The notes beneath the pieces are model-generated. The model ran no database searches. It was not told the origin of the DNA and saw only the letters and a list, made by a program, of their open reading frames with translations. Below, piece by piece: positions 40,711 through 50,832 of a stretch of 64,000 bases of DNA (its first letter is position 1; every line of letters starts with the position of its first letter). Position numbers and translations under genes: made by a program. Source of the stretch: Trichomonas vaginalis G3 (taxonomy: Eukaryota > Parabasalia > Trichomonadida > Trichomonadidae). Location: contig NC_067207.1 in assembly GCF_026262505.1 (NCBI RefSeq), positions 25,636,082-25,700,081 on the forward strand, in the 5' to 3' direction.

Positions 40711-43369
40711 ATGCAAGGATGGATGAGATATCACTTCTTTGAATCAAAATCAAATGATATACAGAACTGTGATTTTAGCACATATAATTGTGCATGCTCT
40801 TTTCAAGGAAATTTGATTTTTGGAGATGATTCCGGATATTTAACTTACATTAACAACCCAACAAGTGATTTAAATCCAATACAGTTCTTCGATTTGCCAA
40901 TTAAAAAACTGTTGACACCAACTAAAATATCAGCTATTCTGATTTTGGCAAAAAATTCAACAAATTCAGCAATTTTACTTGCAAATCCAGAATTAAACGA
41001 AACGTATAGCATTGTAGAGTTTAGAGATGATAAATACATCGAGCCATCCTTCTTAACAATACTAAATGATGCTTCTTTTCTTGCATTTACACATGATTAT
41101 CATACAATATCAATTTACAAAGTTCCTGGTATAGAAGCCAAGAATAAATCAATGGTTCTCTTCAAACAACTCGAAATTTCTCAAAAAATTACAAATTTGC
41201 ATTTTTCAAAAGATAATTTCGGAACAATCGCCCTTTATTATACAACAGAGTCATCTATTGGCTGCTATACATTACAGAAAAATACCTTTTCGCATATGCA
41301 ATTCGAAGAATTCGGAGTTCCGACAGAATTATCTTGCATTGTTAGTAACGGAAGATTGGCGATATGCACTGATACTAAAATATCATTTTACACACCAAAC
41401 GGTATTGATCTGAAGTTCCCTTCCATTGAATTAGACAGTTCCCCTTATAAAATCACTTGGTACCGTGAATATCTCATTGGATACTTCAACAGTAGATCAG
41501 ATTCACTCAGAATATACCAGTTAGATACTCATTGCGTGTTTGGAACCTCGAAATTTGGAAAAGAATCTCAATTTACACTTTTTGAATGGGGATCCGTAAT
41601 TTTAGTACGTATTCCAGGCAAACTTACCATTCTTACAGAGTTTTCCATCGAAAAGAAGGTAAATGTCCTTTGTTCGCAATCAAAGCAATTTGAAGTCGCT
41701 TTGAAGCTCTCCAAGATGCACAGGATGTCAGAAGAAACAGTAGCAGAGATACACAGACAGCTCGGCGACTCAAGGCTTCAAAAAAGAGATTATGACGGAG
41801 CAATATCCGAATACATCGAAGCCATTGGCTTTTTAGCACCATCATATGTAATTACTTTATTCCTTGAGCCACAACATGCCGAGTATTTGATCCGATATCT
41901 CGAAGCTCTTCATGATCGTAAATTAGAAGACAGTAGACATACAACGTTGAGGTTTAATTGCTATACGAAGCTAAAGAGGACCGATAGTATTAATAAAATT
42001 GTCGAACAGTGCGTCTCAGAAGCCAATGAAGGAAAAGATCCGAATTTTGACGTAGATTCCGCTGTAGATGTACTTAAGCAAGGCGGATATATCGAACAGG
42101 CAACAAAAATAGCACTTGCCTACGAGAAGCATATAACTTACTGTTCAATTATGGACGGGATTTCGGATTACAACGCGATCTACCGGCAAATGAAGGTGAT
42201 GCCCCCTAAAATTTTGAATTATATCATCATGAATTACGGCATGAAAATTTTACACGCTTTCAGTGAAGAACAGAAGAAGTAGTTCACAGAATACATTGGA
42301 GACTCTTGTTGCCAAACTTTTCGTGTAAATGAAAAAGAATTTATGTTAAAAGCAGACCAAATCCATATCATCTTCTGCGATTTCCCTGTTTACGAACTTA
42401 TGTTCATAAGAATCATTTCAGAAAGGAATCCAAGAAGACTAAGCGAAAATTTATGGAATAGATTAATTATTTTAACACTTAACAACGATTTATCATCAAT
42501 ACATGATACAATCGTTAAAGCAAACTACAGATACAATGACGAAAACATTCTTTTCGCATTAAAATTGAAACTAAACGAAATCCGAAAACAACAAAAAAGT
42601 GACAACGGGGAAGTAAAAAGTGACAAGAAGGAAAAAGATGAAGAAAATATAATTCAGTCAATAATTATTATATTTGAGCATCAGAAATGCTACAGAGAGG
42701 TTTTGTCACTATCAAAACCTAAAAATTATATTGAGATTTGCCAAAAATACGAAATTGAAGATCCATACATCTGGAATGAAGCTCTTCAGAAGGCTACAGA
42801 GTCAAATGATAAGGAGAGCTGCAGGAATGTTGTCAGATACGTTTTGGAACAAAATAAAATTCGATTAAACGAATTTCTTCCAATAGTTAAAGGTTTGAAG
42901 TCATGCTGCACTCTAGACATGTTCATTGACTTAACTGTTGACAATTTCCAGAAGTTACAAGACGAAATCGATGAAAAAACCGTTAAATTAGAAAAGATTT
43001 CGGAAGATGTGCAAAACTCATATAATAAGTCAGTTAAGATCGACACAGAACCAACTCTCTACAGGAAAGGCCTCCACTGCAGCTTCTGTAAAGAGAAAAT
43101 CACTTATCCAGCGAAATTCTTTAAATGAAACGGAATTCTGCATGAAGTGCCGTGAGGAGAATGAGATGATGGCAGCGCGTAAGATTGACGAGTTAAAGGA
43201 AAGAGAACAACAAACAGTTTTACTTCCAATGATGAGAAATTCTGAAGACGGAATTTCGATTTTGGAAAGTGTTTTGAGGACAGGAATCATGACTAACGAA
43301 CCTTCAATGGAAGAAGAGAAGGAAATACATGACTTCTTCCAGAGTTTTAGTAACGCAGAAGAGGATTAA
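40711..43369 (+). CDS. VPS11: VPS11 homolog (HOPS/CORVET core subunit), disrupted
   Basis: VPS11 is a core subunit of the HOPS and CORVET tethers on late and early endosomes. The N-terminal part is a beta-propeller (GNLIFGDDSGYLTYI, ITWYREYLIGYF). An alpha-solenoid follows, with conserved phrases QLGDSRLQKRDYDGAISEYI, APSYVITLFLE and HTTLRFNCYTKLKR that match VPS11 well. The C-terminus has the first RING cysteines (CSFC, 43078-43089). There are two lesions. An in-frame TAG at 42280-42282 is followed in the same frame by clean solenoid sequence. Near 43117-43126 the frame changes and the middle RING ligands (Cys-His-His-Cys) are missing before ETEFCMKC. The solenoid also carries a KSDNGEVKSDK insert. 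This is a pseudogene, a paralog, or a misassembly. Confidence 0.8.
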
Positions 43370-44161
43370 TTTTTAAATTTTTTTTGTTTGATTTAATTTT
43401 TTATAAAAAAACAAATGTAGTATTACTAAATTCTGTTTTATAATGAATACATTCACTCTATAACTTCTATTTGCTTTTGAAGCATATTACTCATTCTTTT
43501 AATTAATGTAAGCGTGCGTAAAGAGTCGCTATTTAAGTCAATTATGCCATGAATAAACATTTATTTTGATATTTAGACTTTATTTAAAAAAATTTTTAGT
43601 CAAGAGATTTAATTCCCCAAAAGAAGGTATGCACTGCGTTTCTATTGTTTTTTCGACAGACTTTTCCTGCCTTCAACAGCTTTTTTTTCTGGGAACTGTC
43701 ACTATTCTCTTTGAATAAAATTGACGTCATAGGAACGACTCTTAATATGAAAAGTAATCGAAGTAATATCATGATATGGAACTTTTTGTACTGGAAATAT
43801 TGCCTAAATAGTTGTTTTAAATCTCGATGTAATATATATATATATATTTTACAAAACTAATGCAAGTTTTTGAATATCCAATTCATTTTCAGAAATCACT
43901 GCATAATGTAGAGGAGATTCTCCTCGATAAATTGAAATAAATATATTAATACCTGGTTATCATTGCTGATTTCATTATCAACTAGACATTGTTATTTTTC
44001 AGATGACTTTTTTTAGTCGGATTATTAACAGATTAATGTCAGTTTTTGAAAAATAGAAAACGCTTATCAACAATTTTGGTTAGGAAACAAAGAAAATTTA
44101 CATTAAAATCATATGAATAGATATATCATGCAATTAAACAGTATACATCTCGAATTTAAAT
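43370..44161. other. intergenic region after VPS11
   Basis: About 0.8 kb, AT-rich, with a TA dinucleotide run near 43,832-43,846. No open frame of note, repeat family or RNA gene is seen. Confidence 0.6.
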
Positions 44162-45137
44162 TTGAAAAATGCAAGAAAATTCAGCTGGTCTGATTATTTT
44201 GAAAATGAAGTCAGATTTAACCATACAAAGAATGGAACATCTTTATATGACATCAAGAGTTCTAATAATTATCATATTTTCGTTTGCAACTTTGAAGAAT
44301 GCACAGAAAAAGGTGCCATATATATTGAAAGATCCAATGAAATATTTACCCTAGTTGAAGAAACCATATTTAATAGATGTCAATCCACCTCAAGTGGTTG
44401 GTCAATTTATTTTCTATGCTCTGCAGGTCAATTAGTTCAACAGAAAAATTGCTATTATGCATCCATAGCACAATCTGCAATGGCATTTTAGCAATTTCCT
44501 AAAGCTTCTGATAATTCTAAAAACTACATATTTGAAGTATCAATCTCTAAGTGTGGAGAAAACGAAGAACAAGGGAGTTATACTGTTTCAATCGCGCGTG
44601 GCGATATTTCTTTTGAGGATAATAACATAACAAATAATAAATGCAGTCAATACTCGTTGTTATCTATAATTCTTTGGGGAAAACCAAGCTTATGCAATTT
44701 CTCGAATTTCATAGAGAATATATACAAAAAGATAGCGGGTCCCTGAGGTTTGATGTTAATGTTGTTCAAGATCCTCTGATTCATACAGTTTCATATTGCA
44801 ATGTTATTGGAAATAAATGCGGTATAAGCAGTAGCCAAGTTCTATTTTTTTGTAAATATACTACAAAAGTAGATTACTGCACTTTTTAAATACCATTGCG
44901 GGAAAAATGTTTTATGTGAAAGAAGAAGGACATGTACTTACCATTTCACATTCTTTTGTTGAAGAAAAATCGACAGCCACAACAGGTGGAAACGTTATAT
45001 TTACGAGAGATAAATCAAATTATTAACCTATTCAATTTCCTAATATATTTATTGGAAATTGTTTGATAGATTCGAAAAGATCATCGATTAGATTTTTATA
45101 TATTCATAAATTTGGGAAAATATTTATTGAAATATTC
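44162..45137 (+). pseudogene. decayed surface-protein gene (beta-helix, POMP-like)
   Basis: Stretches such as CNFEECTEKGAIYIERSNEI, FNRCQSTSSGWSIYF, ISFEDNNITNNKCSQYSLLS and CNVIGNKCGISSSQVLFF have the repeated polar/aromatic rhythm of trichomonad proteins related to bacterial polymorphic outer membrane proteins. Those are predicted beta-helices and candidate adhesins. Both ends are missing, and several stops (first at 44489) and frame changes interrupt it, so it is a host pseudogene. A TTAA MITE lies at its 3' side, possibly within the original gene. Confidence 0.6.
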
Positions 45138-45141
45138 TTAA

Positions 45142-45261
45142 GGGTGCACTTACGCCCCTATGACATGGCTTTCAATTCATGTGTTTAAGGTTAATTTTCA
45201 ATGACGCTTCACGCCGATTGTCAAAAATTTGAATTAAAGTCAGATGGGCGTAAGTGCAGCC
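45142..45261. mobile_element. TTAA-flanked MITE, 120 bp
   Basis: TTAA flanks both sides (45138-45141 and 45262-45265). The ends are inverted repeats: GGGTGCACTTACGCCC at the left, and at the right its counterpart GGCTGCACTTACGCCC on the other strand, extending with mismatches to about 23 bases. There is no coding capacity. The TTAA duplication, plus a start resembling that of the Kolobok copy (GGATGGGCACT), suggest a non-autonomous Kolobok-type element. Confidence 0.8.
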
Positions 45262-45355
45262 TTAAAAAAATAAAAATAAAAAATAAAAAATTTACTGTTA
45301 AAATTAAAAATGTATAAAAATAGGATAATAATAAAAATAACATTTTTTTAATATA

Positions 45356-46080
45356 TTATAATTGAATAATATTATCTGAATCATTGTTCTTATCGGGTAA
45401 AATAAAATCTTCGTTTGTGTGACCTTCTTCATCACTATAATTAAGGTCATGGCTTTCATAATCGTAATTGTCACTCTCGTTATCTTCAAGACGTGATGTA
45501 ACAATCTCATCAACTTTCTCAGAAACAATTTTGTCGACTTTCTGTTTAACAAGTTGATCTAACTTTTGTTTAACCATTAAGTCAACTTTTTGATTAAGAA
45601 TAGTGTTTTGATCGCCAACTTCAACATCTGGTTTACCATCTTTGGCACACTTCATCTTGTAAACAACAAAGATGACAACAACAATCATGGCAACAATTAA
45701 AACAACACCACAAACAATTCCGGCAGTGTTGCCTGCACTGTTACTGCTGCCACCATTGTTGCTGTTGTTTGGATCACTGTTTCCACTGCTGCTGTTTGTA
45801 GATGATTCTTCGACGGTATTGTCCTGGCTTGCTGCTGATGAATTAACTGGAGGAGGAATTGGAGTCTTAGGGTCAATTATTGGTGTTTCTTCTTTTTCTG
45901 TTGATGAAGACGTAGAACTAGAACTTGTTGTTTCTTCTGATGGAGATGATGAAGATGAAGAAGAACTTGTTGTTTCTTCTTCTGATGAAGATGAAGAACT
46001 AGAACTTGATGTTTCTTCTGATGGAGATGATGAAGATGAAGAAGAACTTGTTGTTTCTTCTGATAGTATTACATACGGAT
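45356..46080 (-). pseudogene. C-terminal half of a surface protein (Ser-rich stalk, membrane anchor, tail)
   Basis: The minus-strand frame is open from about 46,080. It encodes a Ser/Thr/Glu repeat stalk (SSSSSSPSEETTSSSS units), a Pro and Asn-rich stretch and one membrane helix (IVCGVVLIVAMIVVVIFVVY). A ~90-residue acidic cytoplasmic tail follows, with VKQKVDKIV repeats. This is the typical end of trichomonad adhesin-like proteins. There is no start codon or ectodomain upstream; it abuts the end of the 1558-aa gene. It is therefore a truncated gene, perhaps the missing end of the decayed gene next door, inverted. An ATG exists only inside the membrane helix. Confidence 0.65.
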
Positions 46081-46155
46081 AAATAGATATGATATTAAGT
46101 TCTTTAGAAAATAATGAGTAATTTAATAAAAGAATAATAAATGTTTATATAAATT

Positions 46156-49100
46156 TTATTTCTTAGATTTGATAATTCTCATTGAAGACAATTTTGCGAA
46201 AGATTCCATTGCAGCACCTAAAACACCGCTATTTGAGTTCTTTTCCATTGCAACAGTGATAAACTGCGTGAACCTATCCAATATCATGTCAGCACTTCCA
46301 TCTCCAACAGAACACAAAGGAATAATTATACTCTTCAACAAATTCATCTGATGTGAGTTAATTTTCGCAGGATCAACTTTAGAAAGAACATTTTCACACA
46401 TCTTTATGTAGTGCGAATAACTCTGTTCAACAGCTGCGTACAAACCCGTCATTTGTGTATAAATCTCATCAGTATTAAACTCTTTGCAATCCAACAACAT
46501 CATGAGAATTGCTTCAACATCTTCGTCTCTGTTCAAAACAACAATTTGTGTCATTTTATTGAAAGAAATTGGAGAATCTTTGATGAACCATTCCGCTTGT
46601 TTTCTGACTTTCAAGACACTTCTCAACAAGCTAAAACATTCCTTTTCGTTCATCTTGTTCTCAACTAACACTCTGATTGTTCCAACAATAGATCCAAGTG
46701 ATGTTTCAATTGCTTTGCTGTCACTTGAAGAGACAATCAAATTTATAACTTTCAAAGCTTTCTGTGGATTCATTTTCGCTGTTTCAAGAGTTACATTCAA
46801 TAATCTCTGGATCTGATGCAAATCTAATGTCCTAAACGATGTTGGCGTGAAGAGGATGATCGCGGACATCAAAGAACTAACGATTTTAGGATCATTTGCT
46901 TTTCCTTCTTTCAAGAAACTGAAAAACATTCCTAAGTATTCTGTCAACAATTTCTGACTTTCTTTGGAATACGCCTGCGAATAACTTGCTAATAAATATG
47001 CAAAGACAATGCCTGCATTGCTGGAATGTGCTTTGTTATTCGCTAATCCAAAGATTTTGTTGACAAAAAGTGAAACTGTCGGATTTGGAAGTCGAGAAAA
47101 TTGAGATACAAAATCTGACAAACAATTTGAATACTTCTCTTCACATGTGAAGTCAAATTGGTTCTTTTGTAAACTAACTGTTGTATTTTTATAGAATTTC
47201 TGGCAAATTTGGAACAAAACAGTCAACATTTCCTGTACTTCGTTTGGAGTTTTCCTTGAAGATCTTGCGTTATATAAATCGCTCAAAATCAAGAACAAAG
47301 TGAACAAGAAACTCGAAATTTCATTTGGATCTGTGTACAAATAAATGTTTTTCACGATGTTTCGTTCCAAAAACATCAGCAATTTCAGCATCAAGAACTC
47401 ATCATTTTTCATTACAATTTCTTCAACTTTGTAATAAACGAAATGAGAAAATGCCCTTGAAAATGTTGGTTCATTGTAATATCTCTCCAAAAACAAACGC
47501 ATGTACAAAGAATCAGCGTTTGTTTCCAAAACTTGGTCGAAGAAAGAATTGGGAGAATTGCAAGCCAATGTATACAAAATGTTACAATGAAGAGAAGCCA
47601 AAGGAGACTTGAATTCCAAGAATTGTGACATTTTCATTAAATTTACAACGAAAAACTTTGTTTTACTCATGAAAACTTCGTTGTTTTTGTCCAAATTTAT
47701 CAAACAATCCAAGAAAATCAAAATGGAAACTCTGTTTGTCTTCAAACACTCCATGAAATGCTTCATAACTGCTTCAGCTAACAATATCCTTGTGTTTATA
47801 TCGAATTTGCTGGCGAGTTCGTCATAAAATGGTCGGGTTGCATCAATTGTATCTGTTGTGAAATTGTTCGTTATTTCAAGACTTATCGTCTCATTCAATT
47901 TCACGAACTTTTTGAGAGTTTTGATGCAGAATTTTCGGATTTCTTTATTAGAAGAAAGAGAATTTGAAATGCAAAGTGTTATATATCTTTGCAAATACTT
48001 TGATTTGATTTCTTTCATTCTGATAATCCTTTCCAAACTGTCATACAACAATAAACAATCTTCGTGTTTGATAAAACTTTGTTCGAGTTTTGTCAAAAAC
48101 GGAATCAATGTTACTTCTCTAAATCTCGCCTGCAAAAATGTTTTCTCGAATTCGCAATCTTTTGAAGGAGAAATCTTTTCAGTTATTAATAGTTTCATCC
48201 AAACTTTTGACACTTTTTCGGCGATTTCTTGAGAAATATTTTTAGAAATTTTGAGAACAGAACAAAGTGAATCAATGAATGTCTTTGAATCAACATTTTC
48301 TGAGAATTTCAACATCAAATCGATCAAGTTTTCTACGTCATATGTCTTCTTCGATCTCTTACAGATGGAATTGATGGCTTCAAATGACAAAAATGAACCA
48401 TTTGAGTGTTCAAACGTCATTCTAAGTAAATCTAAAATTTGTTCTGTAATTTGAATAAAAGGTGACATAGAAATCAATGAATGTAAAACGGTTTCTAACC
48501 TTATTTCATCAGTATTCAAAACTGTTTTATTGAAAATGAACAATGTTTGTTTCTTTTCAACCTTTGAGTAGTATCTGACCATTTCTTCCACAGCTATTCT
48601 TGGCGAAACACAGCAGCAAACTGTGAAGAAGTGGATTAACATTGAAGGAGTTTCAGAAAGAACTTGGACACATTGATTAAGTAGTTGTTGATCTCCTGAA
48701 ATTGCTGCAATCATTATGCAGTTTTGGGACTTTCCTTCTCTTATTCCATCCAAAACCATGTTAGTTAATGTTGTTGAGAAATCATTTAACCTCTGAACAA
48801 TGTTGTAAACTAAATTGGCTGGACTCAATGATTCGCATTTCACTGTTGAAACATCGAAGAAATCTAATGGAAGATCTTTGGCTGCACTGTCACCAATTGT
48901 AAATAAAAGTGCTGTTGAAAAGTCTTTCCTCATCATAACTGGTTTATCACCTTTATTTTCATCAGAAACTTTATTTTCTTCATCTTGAGTTTTGTCACTT
49001 TTTACTTCCTCATTGTCACTTTTTGGTTCTTCTTGAAGTTTGTCACTTTTTGATTTTTCATTGTCACTTTTATTTTCTTCATCTTGAGGTTTGTCACTTT

Positions 49101-50832
49101 TTGGTTCCTTATCTTTTTGTTCTTCTTCCTCATTATTATTTTGATTTTCTTCTTCTTCATTATCATTATTTTTGTCACTTTTTACTTCCCCATTGTCACT
49201 TTTTGTTTCTTCTTGATTTTCTTCGTTTTTAGGTTTTTCTTCTTCATTTTGAGGATTTTCTTGTTGTTTAGGAGTTTCTTCTTCTGGCTGAGAAGTTTTT
49301 TCTTGTTGTTTAGGAGTCAAAGGAGATTTTTCTTCTTCATCTTCTTCATATTCATGATGTAATTTCTTTGTTTTTCTTGAAAATTTGTTTTGGAATGTGA
49401 CCATTTCACTTTCATCGTTTTCATCTTCAATGCAACTGCAACAAGCGTAGAGATACTCCATGATAACAGCGAAAGGAAATGTTGCTGCTTCACCTTGTAA
49501 TGTCTGTATTGCAACATTTACAAATGCATTTGGAAGTTGCCTCGATCTAATGAAAGGTAACATTTTTCTTTTAGAAAGAGCATTCGCTATGTACTCGATT
49601 TTAGCTTTATCATCACTTGTTGCTAAATACTTTGCAGCGGCAGTGCAGTACATGTGTGGAGATCTGTCTAGAATTGGATCTAAACATGGCATGTCACTTA
49701 CCGTCAAAATTTTGAATAAATGAGGAATGTAAGTTGATTTTACATCATGATTATTCAAATAATAAAGGATCTGACGGTATTGAGGTACTGTTATTGATAA
49801 GCCTGTATCGATACCAATGAGATATTTGATGTAATCATCATGTGGGAAGTGGGAAATGATGAAATAGGCACAATTAGGATTTACATTGGCAGCAATGAAA
49901 GGATTGAGAAGGAATTTGAGTGATTCTGGTTCAATGACTGAACATGCATTGACTAATGAAGAATCAATTATATCCGATGGTCGATAATAAATTAAAATCT
50001 GATTAAAGAGAGTATCGTAGACCAAACAAGGATCAATGACTGTTTCTGCCTTGATATGACTGAGAACAGCGGCTGATGCGTTGAGAGCTTCTGCAAAATC
50101 TTCATTTTTGGACGAAGAATCTATTTCTAAGCAAAGTTTCTTGTAATGAGTATTAATCATGTTGTTGCATGTATCACGATCTAAGAAAACTAAGGCAGCA
50201 TTGAATAAAGTGAATTTTTGAGTAAGAGTTAAAGATTTATGTTTAAGAAAATCTTCTGTTCGCTTGTAAACAGTATCTTTGTCATATGTAACATTGTCTT
50301 TAGCGCATTTGAATAATATTGATGTTGCTTGGCAATACAAAAGTATGGCTGAACTTTCATCTGCTGGTTTTGTTTGAATTGCCTTATCAAAGACATGCTG
50401 GAGATACTGCTTGTTCTGCGATGCAAAATATGATAACGGAAGAATTGATAGATCCGCTGGAAGATCTTTCAAAATATTAAACATTTTGTCTGTATCGTAT
50501 GAATCAACATTTGCGAAAACAGAAACAAGGAATTTCGAAAATTTAGTAAATGATGTTGGATTTGGATGTTGTTCTAATAGTCTGATGAAGAAATCAACAA
50601 AACCATTCAACGTTTCTTGTTTAAACTTTGTACCCATCTCTAAACAATAGTCTATAGAAAGTGAAAATGTTGGTTGGAATTGAATATTCTTAGAAGCGAG
50701 ACGATTATTAAGAAATTTTAAAAATGATTCTGGATTTCCGCATTTCACAAGTTCTGTTACAATTTCTTGTTGCTTTTCGGTATTAGATGCTTTGTACAAT
50801 TCAACAATTTGTTGAAAGAATGCGGCTTTCAT
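46156..50832 (-). CDS. large helical-repeat protein with acidic KSD-rich insert
   Basis: The product is 1558 residues, ATG at 50832. It is almost wholly alpha-helical with the alternating hydrophobic pattern of an ARM/HEAT solenoid, and has no membrane segment. At about residues 485-640 a highly charged, probably disordered insert (KSDNGEVKSDKNNDNEEEEN and similar) interrupts the solenoid. Size and architecture recall scaffold, nuclear-transport or cohesin-associated proteins, but I see no signature that identifies one. The frame is complete, with TAA at 46156. Confidence 0.8.
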   Translation of the reverse strand: MKAAFFQQIVELYKASNTEKQQEIVTELVKCGNPESFLKFLNNRLASKNIQFQPTFSLSIDYCLEMGTKFKQETLNGFVDFFIRLLEQHPNPTSFTKFSKFLVSVFANVDSYDTDKMFNILKDLPADLSILPLSYFASQNKQYLQHVFDKAIQTKPADESSAILLYCQATSILFKCAKDNVTYDKDTVYKRTEDFLKHKSLTLTQKFTLFNAALVFLDRDTCNNMINTHYKKLCLEIDSSSKNEDFAEALNASAAVLSHIKAETVIDPCLVYDTLFNQILIYYRPSDIIDSSLVNACSVIEPESLKFLLNPFIAANVNPNCAYFIISHFPHDDYIKYLIGIDTGLSITVPQYRQILYYLNNHDVKSTYIPHLFKILTVSDMPCLDPILDRSPHMYCTAAAKYLATSDDKAKIEYIANALSKRKMLPFIRSRQLPNAFVNVAIQTLQGEAATFPFAVIMEYLYACCSCIEDENDESEMVTFQNKFSRKTKKLHHEYEEDEEEKSPLTPKQQEKTSQPEEETPKQQENPQNEEEKPKNEENQEETKSDNGEVKSDKNNDNEEEENQNNNEEEEQKDKEPKSDKPQDEENKSDNEKSKSDKLQEEPKSDNEEVKSDKTQDEENKVSDENKGDKPVMMRKDFSTALLFTIGDSAAKDLPLDFFDVSTVKCESLSPANLVYNIVQRLNDFSTTLTNMVLDGIREGKSQNCIMIAAISGDQQLLNQCVQVLSETPSMLIHFFTVCCCVSPRIAVEEMVRYYSKVEKKQTLFIFNKTVLNTDEIRLETVLHSLISMSPFIQITEQILDLLRMTFEHSNGSFLSFEAINSICKRSKKTYDVENLIDLMLKFSENVDSKTFIDSLCSVLKISKNISQEIAEKVSKVWMKLLITEKISPSKDCEFEKTFLQARFREVTLIPFLTKLEQSFIKHEDCLLLYDSLERIIRMKEIKSKYLQRYITLCISNSLSSNKEIRKFCIKTLKKFVKLNETISLEITNNFTTDTIDATRPFYDELASKFDINTRILLAEAVMKHFMECLKTNRVSILIFLDCLINLDKNNEVFMSKTKFFVVNLMKMSQFLEFKSPLASLHCNILYTLACNSPNSFFDQVLETNADSLYMRLFLERYYNEPTFSRAFSHFVYYKVEEIVMKNDEFLMLKLLMFLERNIVKNIYLYTDPNEISSFLFTLFLILSDLYNARSSRKTPNEVQEMLTVLFQICQKFYKNTTVSLQKNQFDFTCEEKYSNCLSDFVSQFSRLPNPTVSLFVNKIFGLANNKAHSSNAGIVFAYLLASYSQAYSKESQKLLTEYLGMFFSFLKEGKANDPKIVSSLMSAIILFTPTSFRTLDLHQIQRLLNVTLETAKMNPQKALKVINLIVSSSDSKAIETSLGSIVGTIRVLVENKMNEKECFSLLRSVLKVRKQAEWFIKDSPISFNKMTQIVVLNRDEDVEAILMMLLDCKEFNTDEIYTQMTGLYAAVEQSYSHYIKMCENVLSKVDPAKINSHQMNLLKSIIIPLCSVGDGSADMILDRFTQFITVAMEKNSNSGVLGAAMESFAKLSSMRIIKSKK
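48991..49207 (-). repeat. KSD coding repeat (TTGTCACTTTTT units)
   Basis: Seven copies of TGTCACTTTT on the plus strand encode Lys-Ser-Asp on the minus strand, separated by Glu/Asn-rich spacers. Two of them with GGGGAAGTA between encode KSDNGEVKSDK, the same peptide and nearly the same DNA as in VPS11 at 42593-42626. Confidence 0.85.

Noticed and set aside
42280-42282. TAG as a sense codon (altered genetic code).
   Set aside because: Other genes end normally with TAG, TAA and TGA, for example the VPS9-like and DZIP1-like genes with TAG.
45672-46082. Plus-strand gene of Val/Leu/Asp/Glu repeats.
   Set aside because: It is the antisense of the Ser-rich stalk and membrane helix on the minus strand, which has the expected protein design.
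49084-49362. Phe-rich membrane protein on the plus strand.
   Set aside because: It is the shadow of the acidic KSD repeat region of the 1558-aa gene.
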